From Nocardioides conyzicola (GTDB taxonomy: Bacteria > Actinomycetota > Actinomycetes > Propionibacteriales > Nocardioidaceae), in contig NZ_BAABKM010000002.1 of the NCBI RefSeq assembly GCF_039543825.1, positions 1,644,133 to 1,708,132 on the forward strand: a stretch of DNA of 64,000 bases, read 5' to 3'. Both the position numbers and the translations under genes were made by a program. Each line of letters starts with the position of its first letter. Position 1 is the stretch's first letter. Below, one piece after another: positions 36,529 through 45,851 of this stretch. Below the pieces are notes generated by a model. It saw only the letters and a list, made by a program, of their open reading frames with translations. It was not told the origin of the DNA and searched no databases.

Positions 36529-37671
36529 CTACGCCGTGATGGCCTCGCCGCGGCCGGGGCCGCCGTTGACCAGCCGGTCGCGGAGAGCGACGAGCGCCGA
36601 CACCGACTCCAGGAAGCGGGTCGTGCTGTCCCCGACCTGCAGGTCGTCGAAGTAGTGGTGCCGCATGGCGACCCGCGCGAGGTGGTGCTCGTCGTACTCG
36701 AGGCGCGCGGCGACCAGCTCGGTCAGCTCGGCCACGTCGACCTCGTCGAGCACGTCCGCGCAGCGGCTGACCGGCACCTCCTGGCGCAGGCGCTCGGCGT
36801 CGTGGTGGCGGTCGGTGATGAAGATCGGCTTCTCGGTGCGCAGGTAGAGCCAGTCCAGGCCGACCGAGGAGACGTCGGTGACGATCGCGTCGCACTCGGG
36901 CATCACGGCGAGGATGTCGCCGGCCGTGACCGCGACGTGGCCGGCCTCGGGGTGGCGCCGGGCGGCCGCCGCCACCAGGGCGAGGATCGCGGTGTGCGCG
37001 TCGCGGATCGCGTCGACCGTGCTGGTGGTGACCTTCGGGTGCGGCTTGTAGACCAGCCGCACGTCGGGCACGTCCAGCACCGCCCGGACGATGTCGGCGC
37101 CGAGGGTGTCGACCGAGGTGTAGTCGTTGTACTCGGCGTCGCCCTCCCAGGTCGGGGCGTAGAGGACGGTACGGCGCGTGCTGGGCTCCAGCAGCGACGG
37201 CGGACGCAGGTCGAGCTGGGGCCGGCCGATCCGCACCAAGCGGGAGGTGTCGAACTCCAGCAGCCCGGCCTCGTGCCGCTGCACCGCGGCCTCGCCGGCT
37301 ACGAACACCCGGTCGTAGGCCTTGGCGTTGTTGCTCGCCATGCTCTGCTTGTCGCTCTCGCCGTGGTTGATGTGGACGTGCAGCTTGCGCCCGTCCAGGA
37401 GCGAGTGGAAGTTGAGCATCGAGTTGTTGCAGTAGAGGACGACCTTCGCGTCCGACTCCGCGTAGACCTGGGTCAGCTCGGCGAAGCCCGCGGCCAGCGT
37501 GATCGGCAGCCGGGTCCGGGTGCCGAGCAGCTCGGCGGTCTCCTCGTCACGTGCCACGATCGCGACCGGATGCTGGTGGTCGAGCTGCTCCAGCACGGGC
37601 AGCCACTGGATGAGCTGGTAGCTGCGCGTGGTGTCGTCTGCGAAGTAGGCGAGGACGTGGGCGTGGATCAC
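36529..37671 (-). CDS. CDP-glycerol glycerophosphotransferase-like protein
   Basis: 380 residues from a GTG at 37671, with TAGAGT 6 bp upstream. Family blocks are VHINHGESDKQSM, LYAPTWEGD, VRLVYKPHPK and CDAIVTDVSSVGLDWLYL, as in TagB/TagF-type polymerases and related GT-B enzymes. They add glycerol phosphate or similar units to wall polymers. Short (380 residues), so a single transferase domain. Acceptor unknown. Confidence 0.85.
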   Translation of the reverse strand: MIHAHVLAYFADDTTRSYQLIQWLPVLEQLDHQHPVAIVARDEETAELLGTRTRLPITLAAGFAELTQVYAESDAKVVLYCNNSMLNFHSLLDGRKLHVHINHGESDKQSMASNNAKAYDRVFVAGEAAVQRHEAGLLEFDTSRLVRIGRPQLDLRPPSLLEPSTRRTVLYAPTWEGDAEYNDYTSVDTLGADIVRAVLDVPDVRLVYKPHPKVTTSTVDAIRDAHTAILALVAAAARRHPEAGHVAVTAGDILAVMPECDAIVTDVSSVGLDWLYLRTEKPIFITDRHHDAERLRQEVPVSRCADVLDEVDVAELTELVAARLEYDEHHLARVAMRHHYFDDLQVGDSTTRFLESVSALVALRDRLVNGGPGRGEAITA

Positions 37672-37714
37672 TGGCGAACTCTAGATCTCGGGTGTTTCAT
37701 TCGTGCAAACGGGG

Positions 37715-39811
37715 CTACGACGTCGTGGCCAGCACGAGTGGGCGCACCTCGGCGGCACCCGCCGACCGGATCGCCCGGGCGGCCAAGGTGAGGGTCCAGC
37801 CGGTGCCGACCCGGTCGTCCACGAGCAGGATCCGGGCACCCTGCGGCACGTCCGCCTGGAGGTCGAAGCGGCGCCCGACCGCGGCGATCCGCTGCGCGGA
37901 GTTGGCGGCGCCCTGGCCCGGCGCGACGTCGGGGTCGACGATCGCGTAGCGCCCCACGACGGGGACCTTCAGGTAGCGCGACAGGCCGTCGGCGAGATCG
38001 GCCGTGAGCGTCGGGTGGGTCGCGGACTCGACGACGACGATGCCGTCCACCGGCGGGCGCCAGTCGGTGAGCACCTCCACGACGGCGCGGACCAACGGGA
38101 CCGGCACCGGACCGTCCGGGGTGCCCGGGGCGAAGAGCTCCCGCAGCGCGTTGCCGTAGCCGAGGTCGGTCAGCCGGGCCACGCCCCGGCCCTCCTGCGC
38201 CGCCTCGGCGATCTTGCCGCGCAGGTCGACGCCGAGGTTGGCCAGCGCCGTCGGCCACATCTTGCGCGGCTCGACCACCACGCCGGGCCGCGACAGCCGG
38301 GCCTCGGCCTCCTCGATCGCGGCCGTCGAGACCTCCGCCGCGAGCGTCAGCCCGCCGCAGTTGTCGCAGCGACCGCAGTCGACGGCTCCCGGGTCGTCGA
38401 GCTGCTCCCGCAGGAAGCGCATCCGGCAGGTGTCCGTGGCGATGTAGTCGAGCATCGCGCGCTGCTCGCGCTCGCGGGCCTCGGTCACCCGCCGGTAGCG
38501 GTCCTCGTCGTAGGACCACGCCTGCCCGGTGGACTCCCAGCCGCCGCGGACCCGGCGTACGGCGCCGTCGACGTCGAGCACCTTGAGCATCGTCTCGAGC
38601 CGGTTGCGGTTGAGCTCGACGTACGTCTCCAGGGTGGCGGTGCTCATCGTCCCGCCCTGCTCGGCGAGGACCTCGAGCGTGCGCCGGACCTGCTCCTCGC
38701 GCGGGAAGGCCAGCGAGGCGAAGTAGGCCCAGATGTCTCGGTCCTCGATCGCCGGCAGCAGCACGACGGTGGCCTCGGCCGTGCCACGACCGGCACGGCC
38801 GACCTGCTGGTAGTAGGCGACCGGGGACGGCGGGGCGCCGAGGTTGACCACGAAGCCGAGGGTCGCGTCGAAGCCCATGCCGAGCGCGCTGGTGGCGATC
38901 AGCGCCTTGACCCGCCCGTGCACCAGGTCCTGCTCGAGCGCGTGCCGCTCGGTGGGCTCGGTCTGGCCGGAGTAGGCCGCGACCTGGTGGCCGCGCGAGC
39001 GCAGGTAGTCGGCCACCTCCTGGGTGGCGGCCACGGTCAGGCAGTAGACGATGCCGGAGCCGGGCTGCTCGGCCAGGTGGTCGGCCAGCCAGGCCAGCCG
39101 CTGCTGCGGGGTCGTGAGGCGGACGACGCCCAGCCGCAGCGACTCCCGGTCGAGGGTGCCGCGGAGCACCAGGACGTCGCCGAGCGTCCCGGCGCTGCCG
39201 AGCTGCTCGGCCACGTCGTCGGTGACCCGGGTGTTGGCGGTCGCCGTCGTCGCCAGCACCGGGATGCCCTCGGGCAGGTCCTGGAGCAGCGTGCGGATCC
39301 GCCGGTAGTCGGGCCGGAAGTCGTGGCCCCAGTCGGAGATGCAGTGCGCCTCGTCGACGACCAGCAGCCCGCAGGTCGCGGCGAGCCGCGGCAGCACCTC
39401 GTCGCGGAAGCCCGGGTTGTTGAGCCGCTCCGGGCTGACCAGCAGCACGTCGACCTCGCCCGCGAGGATGGCGTCCTGGATCGGCTGCCAGTCCTCCATG
39501 TTGGTGGAGTTGATCGTCACCGCTCGGATGCCGGCACGCTCGGCGGCGGCGATCTGGTTGCGCATCAGCGCCAGCAGCGGCGAGACGATGACCGTCGGGC
39601 CCGCACCCTGGTCGCGCAGCAGCAGGGTGGCCACGAAGTAGACCGCCGACTTGCCCCAGCCGGTCCGCTGGACGACGAGCGCGCGCCGCCGGTCGACCGC
39701 CAGCGCCTCGATCGCGGACCACTGGTCCTCGCGCAGCCGGGCGTCGTCGCTGCCGACCAGGGCGCGCAGGTGGGCCTCGGCGCTGGCCCGTACGTCGGTC
39801 GTGGTGGTCAT
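37715..39811 (-). CDS. recQ: RecQ-family helicase fused to a phosphoribosyltransferase-like domain
   Basis: 698 residues. Helicase motifs: Walker A RTGWGKSAV (about 49-57), DEAH (153-156), VYCLTVAATQEVADYL and QQVGRAGRG. A RecQ zinc-binding-like CRMRFLREQ...CGRCDNCGG follows at about 450-480. The C-terminal domain ends with ILLVDDRVGTGWT (about 661-673), the PRPP-binding-loop pattern of type I phosphoribosyltransferases. RecQ unwinds DNA in repair; the fused domain's role is not known to me. Confidence 0.9.
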   Translation of the reverse strand: MTTTTDVRASAEAHLRALVGSDDARLREDQWSAIEALAVDRRRALVVQRTGWGKSAVYFVATLLLRDQGAGPTVIVSPLLALMRNQIAAAERAGIRAVTINSTNMEDWQPIQDAILAGEVDVLLVSPERLNNPGFRDEVLPRLAATCGLLVVDEAHCISDWGHDFRPDYRRIRTLLQDLPEGIPVLATTATANTRVTDDVAEQLGSAGTLGDVLVLRGTLDRESLRLGVVRLTTPQQRLAWLADHLAEQPGSGIVYCLTVAATQEVADYLRSRGHQVAAYSGQTEPTERHALEQDLVHGRVKALIATSALGMGFDATLGFVVNLGAPPSPVAYYQQVGRAGRGTAEATVVLLPAIEDRDIWAYFASLAFPREEQVRRTLEVLAEQGGTMSTATLETYVELNRNRLETMLKVLDVDGAVRRVRGGWESTGQAWSYDEDRYRRVTEAREREQRAMLDYIATDTCRMRFLREQLDDPGAVDCGRCDNCGGLTLAAEVSTAAIEEAEARLSRPGVVVEPRKMWPTALANLGVDLRGKIAEAAQEGRGVARLTDLGYGNALRELFAPGTPDGPVPVPLVRAVVEVLTDWRPPVDGIVVVESATHPTLTADLADGLSRYLKVPVVGRYAIVDPDVAPGQGAANSAQRIAAVGRRFDLQADVPQGARILLVDDRVGTGWTLTLAARAIRSAGAAEVRPLVLATTS

Positions 39812-39919
39812 GGGTGCCTGTCTACCAGCGGGGTCCGACGCCGATGTATCTGGCCGGGACCGGGCGGCTCCTCAACGTCGCCAGCGCGCGACACGGGGCG
39901 CATTGCTGGTGGATCACAG

Positions 39920-39966
39920 GTCGGGCGTCCCCAGGGCACGTTCTGCAGAGCCCTGGGGCGCCCGAC
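39920..39966. repeat. Long hairpin in the leader of a secreted-protein gene
   Basis: GTCGGGCG-t-CCCCAGGGC pairs with GCCCTGGGGCGCCCGAC across a 12-nt loop, with one bulged T. It lies 51 bp before the ATG at 40018, in the 206-bp gap after the divergent recQ start. It might be a 5'-UTR structure or a terminator for readthrough. No T-tract follows. Confidence 0.6.
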
Positions 39967-40017
39967 TCCCCGTCGGTCGGCTCATCTCGGGGCCGCCGGA
40001 CGTCAGGAGGATCAGCC

Positions 40018-40548
40018 ATGAACACATCACTCCCCATCGCCGCCGCAGGACTTCTCGCGGTCACCCTCGCCGGCAGCACCCTGGTCGGGACCGCCAACGC
40101 CGACGACGGCGGCAAGGGCAGCGCTCCGAAGGTGCCGGCCGCCCGCGCCCAGGTCGCGGCATGCACCGGCGGCCCGACGATCGCGATGATGTCGCGCGCG
40201 ATGGACTTCCAGTCCGTCCCCGCCGGCACCACGGCAGAGGTCGAGGGCTCCCAGTGGAACGTCAAGGGACCGAAGAAGGGCAAGGACACCGTGCTCGTCA
40301 CGCTCAGCGCGATGGCGTCGAGCGGCGGTGCCGGCGAGCTCACGAGCGTCACGTTCTACCGCGACGGCGTGGGCACCTCGGAGGGCACCAAGTACTTCAC
40401 CTACAACAACATCCTCGACCAGGCGACCGTGCAGTTCTGCACGAGGATCCCGAAGGGCCAGCACACCCTCGCCCTGCGGGTGACCGACGGCGGCGGCGGA
40501 GCCACCACGCTCTACTACCCGACGATCACCTACCAGCGGTTCGGCTGA
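40018..40548 (+). CDS. Secreted protein of unknown function
   Basis: 176 residues from the ATG at 40018, with AGGAGG upstream. A signal peptide (about 1-28, ends ANA) leads to a mature domain rich in Ser, Thr and beta-prone stretches. Two cysteines (AACTGGPT and VQFCTRIPKG) could bridge. No family was recognised. The 3' end overlaps convergent comB by 23 bp. Confidence 0.7.
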   Translation: MNTSLPIAAAGLLAVTLAGSTLVGTANADDGGKGSAPKVPAARAQVAACTGGPTIAMMSRAMDFQSVPAGTTAEVEGSQWNVKGPKKGKDTVLVTLSAMASSGGAGELTSVTFYRDGVGTSEGTKYFTYNNILDQATVQFCTRIPKGQHTLALRVTDGGGGATTLYYPTITYQRFG

Positions 40549-41242
40549 CGACGAACGCGTCCGCGACCAGCACCGGTACGACGTCGCTGTCGTCGAGCTC
40601 TGCGGCGACGGCGACGTCCTCGGGGAAGCCGGCGGTCACCAGCTCCTCGCCGCTCGCGCAGGCATGGAGCTCGTCGTACAGCCGCGGCTCGACGGCGCGG
40701 AACGCCTGCTCGGCGACCTGCGCCTCCGGGCTGAGCCCGTCCACGCCGAGGTCCACCAGGGACGCGAGGACGGCGCCGGCCCCCCACAGGTCCTCGACTG
40801 CGGGCCGCAGCGTGCCGTCCGGCCACCGCTCGCCCGCGGCGACGACGGCCACGTCACCGCCCCGCTCGTGCAGCCATCGGGCGACCGCCGACGCGTTGCG
40901 CAGCGCCGCGCCGACCACGGTGACACCCGTCTCGGCGAGGCCGAGGCTGATAGCCGACCCGTTGGGCGAGGGCAGCACCAGCCGCTCGACCCCGACCGCG
41001 GCCCGCACCGACGCCGGCGACAGGCTCACCCCGTCGCGCAGCGACCGGCCGCGGGCGAGCACGGCGTCCCGCTCGGCGGCGTACGCCTCGGCCCGGTCGT
41101 CCTTCCAGCGGAAGGGGTAGACCGTGATGCCGCGCTCGACGGCCACGCTCAGGGTGGTCGTGAAGGACAGGACGTCCACGACGACCGTCGTCGGAGCCGC
41201 GATCGCCGCCGCCCCGGTCGGTCCCCACTCGAACCGGATCAC
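40526..41242 (-). CDS. comB: ComB-family 2-phosphosulfolactate phosphatase
   Basis: 238 residues from the GTG at 41242, which overlaps the M13 peptidase stop (GTGA). Family motifs are VVVDVLSFTTTLSVAVERG near the N-terminus, LVLPSPNGSAISL and VVAAGERWPDGTLRPAVEDL. ComB hydrolyses 2-phosphosulfolactate in coenzyme M synthesis; bacterial relatives are common without that pathway, so the true substrate here is uncertain. No other sulfolactate gene is visible nearby. Confidence 0.88.
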   Translation of the reverse strand: MIRFEWGPTGAAAIAAPTTVVVDVLSFTTTLSVAVERGITVYPFRWKDDRAEAYAAERDAVLARGRSLRDGVSLSPASVRAAVGVERLVLPSPNGSAISLGLAETGVTVVGAALRNASAVARWLHERGGDVAVVAAGERWPDGTLRPAVEDLWGAGAVLASLVDLGVDGLSPEAQVAEQAFRAVEPRLYDELHACASGEELVTAGFPEDVAVAAELDDSDVVPVLVADAFVVSRTAGR

Positions 41243-43203
41243 CAGATGCGGACGCGGTCCTCGGGGTCGAGCCACAGGCCGTCGCCGGGCGCCGTCTCGA
41301 ACACCTCGTGGAACTCGTCGAGGTTGCGCACGATGTTGGCGCGGAACTCCGGCGGGCTGTGCGGGTCGATGGTGAGGTACTGCTGCTCCTGCTCCTTGCG
41401 ACGCTTGGTCCGCCAGCAGTAGGCCCAGTTCATGAAGAGCTGCTGCCGGTCCTCGGCCGCGGCCGAGCCGCCCCGGGCGATGAGGTACGCCGTGTGCCCG
41501 ATCGTCAGGCCGCCGAGGTCGCCGATGTTCTCGCCGACGGTGAGGGCGCCGTTGACGTGCTCGCCGGGCAGGGCGCGCGGCTCGAACGCGTCGTACTGGT
41601 CGATGAGCTTCCTCGACTTCACCTCGAAGGCGGCCTTGTCGTCCGGGGTCCACCAGTCGTTGAGGTTGCCGTCGCCGTCGTACTGCGCACCCTGGTCGTC
41701 GAAGCCGTGGCCGATCTCGTGGCCGATGACCGCGCCGATGCCGCCGTAGTTCTCGGCCTCCGCGGCGTCCGGCGAGAAGAACGGCGCCTGCAGGATGCCG
41801 GCGGGGAAGCAGATCTCGTTGGTGCCCGGGTTGTAGTAGGCGTTGACGGTCTGCGGCAGCATGAACCACTCGTCGCGGTCGACCGGCGCGCCGATCTTGG
41901 CGAGCTCACGGTCGGTCTCGAAGGCCGAGGCGGCCGCGACGTTGCCGAGCAGGTCGTCGCGCGAGACCTGGAGCGCGGAGTAGTCGCGGAACTTCTCCGG
42001 GTAGCCGATCTTGGGGCGGAACTTGTCGAGCTTGTCGTACGCCCGCTGCTTGGTCTCCTCGGTCATCCAGTCGAGGGCCTCGATGGAGACGCGGTAGGCC
42101 GCCAGCAGGTTGGCGACCAGGTCGTCCATCATCGCCTTGGACCGCGGCGGGAAGTGGCGCTCGACGTACACCTTGCCGACGGCCTCGCCCATCGCGCCCT
42201 CGACGAAGGCGACGCCGCGCTTCCAGCGCGCCCGCAGCTCGGGCGTGCCGTTGAGGGTGCGCCCGTAGAAGTCGAAGTTGGTCTCGACGAAGTCGTCGGT
42301 GAGGTACGCCGCCGACGCGCGCAGCACGTGGGAGAGCAGCCACTCGCGCCACTCGTCGACCGGCACCTCGTCGAGGACTGACGAGAGGTGGGAGAAGTAC
42401 GACGGCTGCCGCACGCAGACCTCGGCCAGCGTCTCGTCGCTGCCACCGAGGTTGGTGACGTAGGCGTCCCAGTCGAAGCTGGGGCACAGCTCGACGAGCT
42501 CCGCCTTGGTCATCAGGTTGTAGGTCTTCTGGACGTCGCGGGTCTCCGCGCGCTCCCAGTGGCCGGCGGCGATCCGGGTGTCGATCGCCAGCACGGTCGC
42601 CGCCGCCCGGTCGGGGTCGGCGTGGTCCGCGAGGGAGAAGAGGCGGGTCAGGTACGCGACGTACTTCTCCCGGATCTCGGCGAACTTCTCGTCGCGGTAG
42701 TAGGACTCGTCGGGGAGGCCCAGGCCGCCCTGGCCGAGGTTGAAGAGGTAGCGGTCGGAGTCCTTGCTGTCGGTCGCGACGTAGGAGCCGAAGAGCCCGT
42801 GCCCGCCGATCCGCTCGAACTCGCCGAGGAAGGCGGCCAGGTCGCGGACGTCGCGCAGGCCGGCGACCGCGGCGATGAGCGGCCGCGCCGGCTCGATCCC
42901 CTTGGCGTTGATGGTCTCGGTGTCCATGAAGGCGTGGAAGACGTCGCCGATCTTGCGGGCGTCCTCGTCGATGTCGGCACTGCCCTCGGCCGATCCCTCG
43001 GCGACGACGCGGGCGAGGTCCTCGATGATCGTGTGGACCTGGTCCTCGGCGATGTCCGCGAGCTGGACGAACGGTCCCCAGCTCGAGCGGTCGGAGGGGA
43101 TCTCGACCTCCTCGAGCCAGCGCCCGTTGACGTGGCCGAACAGGTCGTCCTGCGGACGGATGGTGACGTCCATGCCCTCGCGGGCGTCCTCGAGAATGCT
43201 CAC
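41239..43203 (-). CDS. M13 (PepO/neprilysin) family zinc metallopeptidase
   Basis: 654 residues, GTG start with TAGGGT 6 bp upstream. The zinc motif HEIGH lies near residue 493, with the third ligand in ENIGDLGG near 557. VNAYYNPGTNEICFPAGILQ is typical of the family. There is no signal peptide, so it probably cleaves peptides in the cytoplasm. Upstream and coupled to comB. Confidence 0.94.
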   Translation of the reverse strand: MSILEDAREGMDVTIRPQDDLFGHVNGRWLEEVEIPSDRSSWGPFVQLADIAEDQVHTIIEDLARVVAEGSAEGSADIDEDARKIGDVFHAFMDTETINAKGIEPARPLIAAVAGLRDVRDLAAFLGEFERIGGHGLFGSYVATDSKDSDRYLFNLGQGGLGLPDESYYRDEKFAEIREKYVAYLTRLFSLADHADPDRAAATVLAIDTRIAAGHWERAETRDVQKTYNLMTKAELVELCPSFDWDAYVTNLGGSDETLAEVCVRQPSYFSHLSSVLDEVPVDEWREWLLSHVLRASAAYLTDDFVETNFDFYGRTLNGTPELRARWKRGVAFVEGAMGEAVGKVYVERHFPPRSKAMMDDLVANLLAAYRVSIEALDWMTEETKQRAYDKLDKFRPKIGYPEKFRDYSALQVSRDDLLGNVAAASAFETDRELAKIGAPVDRDEWFMLPQTVNAYYNPGTNEICFPAGILQAPFFSPDAAEAENYGGIGAVIGHEIGHGFDDQGAQYDGDGNLNDWWTPDDKAAFEVKSRKLIDQYDAFEPRALPGEHVNGALTVGENIGDLGGLTIGHTAYLIARGGSAAAEDRQQLFMNWAYCWRTKRRKEQEQQYLTIDPHSPPEFRANIVRNLDEFHEVFETAPGDGLWLDPEDRVRIW

Positions 43204-43287
43204 CTGCCAACCCTAGACGCACCGGGGGCACGAAGCGGAATAGGCCGAACGGGCTTCGTCGTTGCCGGCACGCGCTACGGTCCGGAC

Positions 43288-43596
43288 ATGACCGACCTGC
43301 CTGCCGACGCCCTCCGCGTCGTCGCCACCATCCCGATCGACCCCGCCAAGACCGCCGAGGCCGCTGCCGCCCTCGCGACGCTGGCCGCCGCCACCCTCGA
43401 GAAGGAGGAGGGCTGCTACGCGTACGACGTGTTCGAGTCCGCCTCGACGCCCGGGGTCTTCGTGACGGTCGAGGCCTGGCGTGCCCAGGCCGACCTGGAC
43501 GCGCACATGGGGATGCCCCACATCGCGGCCGCCTTCGAGGTCCTGGGTGGCGCCATCGCCGGCGACATCGCGATCCACCCCCTCAAGGCCCTCTGA
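43288..43596 (+). CDS. ABM-domain (putative quinol monooxygenase) protein
   Basis: 102 residues from the ATG at 43288, with TACGGT 6 bp upstream. The small ferredoxin-like ABM fold shows EEGCYAYDVFES, FVTVEAWRAQADLDAHMGMP and the HIAAAFE helix. Relatives include YgiN-like quinol monooxygenases and many uncharacterised proteins. Divergent from the M13 gene across 84 bp. Confidence 0.85.
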   Translation: MTDLPADALRVVATIPIDPAKTAEAAAALATLAAATLEKEEGCYAYDVFESASTPGVFVTVEAWRAQADLDAHMGMPHIAAAFEVLGGAIAGDIAIHPLKAL

Positions 43597-43646
43597 CCCA
43601 GCGGGTCCTTACACGCCCGCAACACCGGGGGCCGATACTTCCGGGC

Positions 43647-45059
43647 ATGGAGACCGTCGACCTGCCTCTGGAGTCCCGCGACTACGGCAGCAAGGTCGCC
43701 GCCGTCGAGCCCGGCGGGGTCGAGCTGATCCCCCTCGAGGAGCGGCACGGCTCCCCGCTCCAGCTGCTGTGGACCTGGGCGTCGCCCAACCTGGAGTTCG
43801 CGACCGTCTTCGTGGGCGTGATCGGGACGCTCTTCTTCGGTCTGTCCTTCGTCCAGGCCGCGTGCGCGATCGTCCTCGGCACCGCGCTCGGGTCGCTCAC
43901 CCACGGCTACCTCTCGACGATGGGGCCGCGCACCGGCCTGCCGCAGATGGTCGCCTCGCGCTCGGCGTTCGGGTTCTGGGGCAACGCCCTCCCGGCCGTG
44001 ATCAGCTCGGTGATGGCCGGGATCGGGTGGTTCGCGGTCAACAGCGTGAGCGGCGCGCTCGCACTGAGCTCGTTGACCGACCTCCCGGGCGTCGTGTGCC
44101 TGCTGATCGTCGTCGGCGTCCAGGTCGTGGTGGCGTTCTTCGGGCACAACTTCGTGCACGTCTTCGAGCGGTTCGCGTTCCCGGTGCTCGCGGTGATCTT
44201 CCTGGTCGCGGTCGTCGTGGTCTTCACCAAGGCCGACCCCGGCGCCCCGGGCGGGGGCGGCGGCTTCGGCGGCTTCATGCTGCTCACCGCCGCGACGTTC
44301 GGGTACGCCGCGGGCTGGAACCCCTATGCCTCGGACTACTCCCGCTACCTCGCCCCCGACACGAGCCGGGTCAAGGTCTTCGCGTGCGCCGGGCTCGGCA
44401 TCTTCCTCTCGTGCACGCTGCTCGAGCTGGCCGGGGCGGCCGCGGTGACCGCCGGGCCGGATCCGTTCTTCGGCAACCCGACCACGGCGTTCACCGACCT
44501 GCTCCCCGGCGTGCTCGGCAACCTGACGCTGCTCGCGATCGCCCTCGGCGCGGTCTGCGCCAACATCCTCAACATCTACTCCGGCGCGATGGCCTTCCTC
44601 ACCCTCGAGATCCGGCTGCCGTCCCACATCCGGCGTGCACTGGTCGCGAGCGTCTTCGGCGTGATCGGCTTCTTCGTCGGCTGGAGCGGGCTGGACGACG
44701 CGGGCGCGAAGTACGAGAACTTCCTGCTCGTGATCGCCTACTGGGTCGCCCCGTGGCTCGGCGTCGTCCTCACGGACCGGCTGCTGCGCCGCGGCACCGA
44801 CCCCATCGGCACCATGCTGACCCGCGGCTACCGCAACTGGGCGGGCCCGGTCGCGTTCGTGGTCGCCGCCGTGGTCTCGATCTGGTTGTTCAGCGACCAG
44901 ACGAGGTACGTCGGGCCGGTGGCGAGCGCCCACCCGGGCCTCGGCGACCTGACCCCGGTCGTCGGCTTCGTGCTGGCGGCGGCGGCGTACGCCCTGCTCT
45001 TCCGGCCGCTCGCCGCCCCGGCTCCGCCGGTGCCGGCCGAGGTAGCGTCCGTCGCATGA
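43647..45059 (+). CDS. NCS1-family cytosine/purine permease
   Basis: 470 residues with about 12 membrane segments. NCS1 features include the N-terminal WASPNLEFATVFVGV, GLPQMVASRSAFGFWGN and GYAAGWNPYASDYSRYLA. The stop overlaps the deaminase start (ATGA), so substrate is likely cytosine or a related base. A GATACT sits 7 bp before the ATG. Confidence 0.9.
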   Translation: METVDLPLESRDYGSKVAAVEPGGVELIPLEERHGSPLQLLWTWASPNLEFATVFVGVIGTLFFGLSFVQAACAIVLGTALGSLTHGYLSTMGPRTGLPQMVASRSAFGFWGNALPAVISSVMAGIGWFAVNSVSGALALSSLTDLPGVVCLLIVVGVQVVVAFFGHNFVHVFERFAFPVLAVIFLVAVVVVFTKADPGAPGGGGGFGGFMLLTAATFGYAAGWNPYASDYSRYLAPDTSRVKVFACAGLGIFLSCTLLELAGAAAVTAGPDPFFGNPTTAFTDLLPGVLGNLTLLAIALGAVCANILNIYSGAMAFLTLEIRLPSHIRRALVASVFGVIGFFVGWSGLDDAGAKYENFLLVIAYWVAPWLGVVLTDRLLRRGTDPIGTMLTRGYRNWAGPVAFVVAAVVSIWLFSDQTRYVGPVASAHPGLGDLTPVVGFVLAAAAYALLFRPLAAPAPPVPAEVASVA

Positions 45060-45520
45060 CGCTGGACATCCCCACCGCCCGCGACTGGCTCGCGGTCGCC
45101 GTCGAGGAGGCGCGGCTGGGCCTCGCCGAGGGCGGCATCCCGATCGGCGGGGCGCTGGTCGCCGCCGACGGCACCGTGCTCGGTCGCGGGCACAACCGCC
45201 GCGTGCAGGATGACGACCCGTCGATGCACGGCGAGACCTCGGCCTTCCGCAACGCCGGCCGGCAGCGGACCTACGCCGGCACCACGATGGTCACGACGCT
45301 GTCGCCGTGCTGGTACTGCTCCGGCCTGGTCCGTCAGTTCGGCATCTCCCGGGTGATCGTCGGCGAGGCGACCACGTTCTTCGGGGGCCACGAGTGGCTC
45401 GCGGACAACGGCGTCGAGGTGCTCGTGCTCGAGGACCCCGAGTGCATCGGGCTGATGGAGTCGTTCATCGCCGACCGCCCCGACCTGTGGTTCGAGGACA
45501 TCGGCGTCGACCCGGACTGA
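45056..45520 (+). CDS. Cytosine-deaminase-like zinc deaminase (Fcy1/TadA fold)
   Basis: 154 residues. Zinc and catalytic residues: HGE (H58, E60) and SPCWYC (C85, C88). Size and the GGHEWLADNGVEVLVLEDPECI block are close to yeast Fcy1 rather than the large amidohydrolase CodA of E. coli. With the coupled NCS1 permease it probably salvages cytosine to uracil. Other purine or pyrimidine substrates are possible. Confidence 0.87.
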   Translation: MTLDIPTARDWLAVAVEEARLGLAEGGIPIGGALVAADGTVLGRGHNRRVQDDDPSMHGETSAFRNAGRQRTYAGTTMVTTLSPCWYCSGLVRQFGISRVIVGEATTFFGGHEWLADNGVEVLVLEDPECIGLMESFIADRPDLWFEDIGVDPD

Positions 45521-45526
45521 CGCTGC

Positions 45527-45850
45527 TCAGCCGATGAACGCCTCGCGGACGTCGGCGATGATCTCCTCGCGGGACACGCCCTCGGCGAGGCCGAGCTGGT
45601 CCGCGAGGTAGCCGACGACCAGTGTCAGGCCGCTGAGCAACGGTGCGACGTCCAGCTGGATCTCGGCCTCGCCCTCGGACTCGTCGAGGACGATGCCGAT
45701 GGCCCCGATCTCGACGAGTCGGCCGAAGGCCTCCTGCATCCCGTCGTTGATGCGGGCGTCGTCGGCGGGATCGGCCGCCCGCACGCCGTCGAGGATGATC
45801 TGCGCCGCGAGCAGGGCGTGGGCGCGGGCCTCTGCAGCCTCGTCCGGCAT
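45527..45850 (-). CDS. Hypothetical protein
   Basis: 107 residues, ATG start 1 bp after the quinone-oxidoreductase stop, so co-transcribed. Acidic, mostly helical, with LLSGLTLVVGYLADQLGLAE in the centre. No signal or strong membrane helix. No family was recognised. It converges on the deaminase gene with a 6-bp gap. Confidence 0.6.
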   Translation of the reverse strand: MPDEAAEARAHALLAAQIILDGVRAADPADDARINDGMQEAFGRLVEIGAIGIVLDESEGEAEIQLDVAPLLSGLTLVVGYLADQLGLAEGVSREEIIADVREAFIG

Positions 45851-45851
45851 C

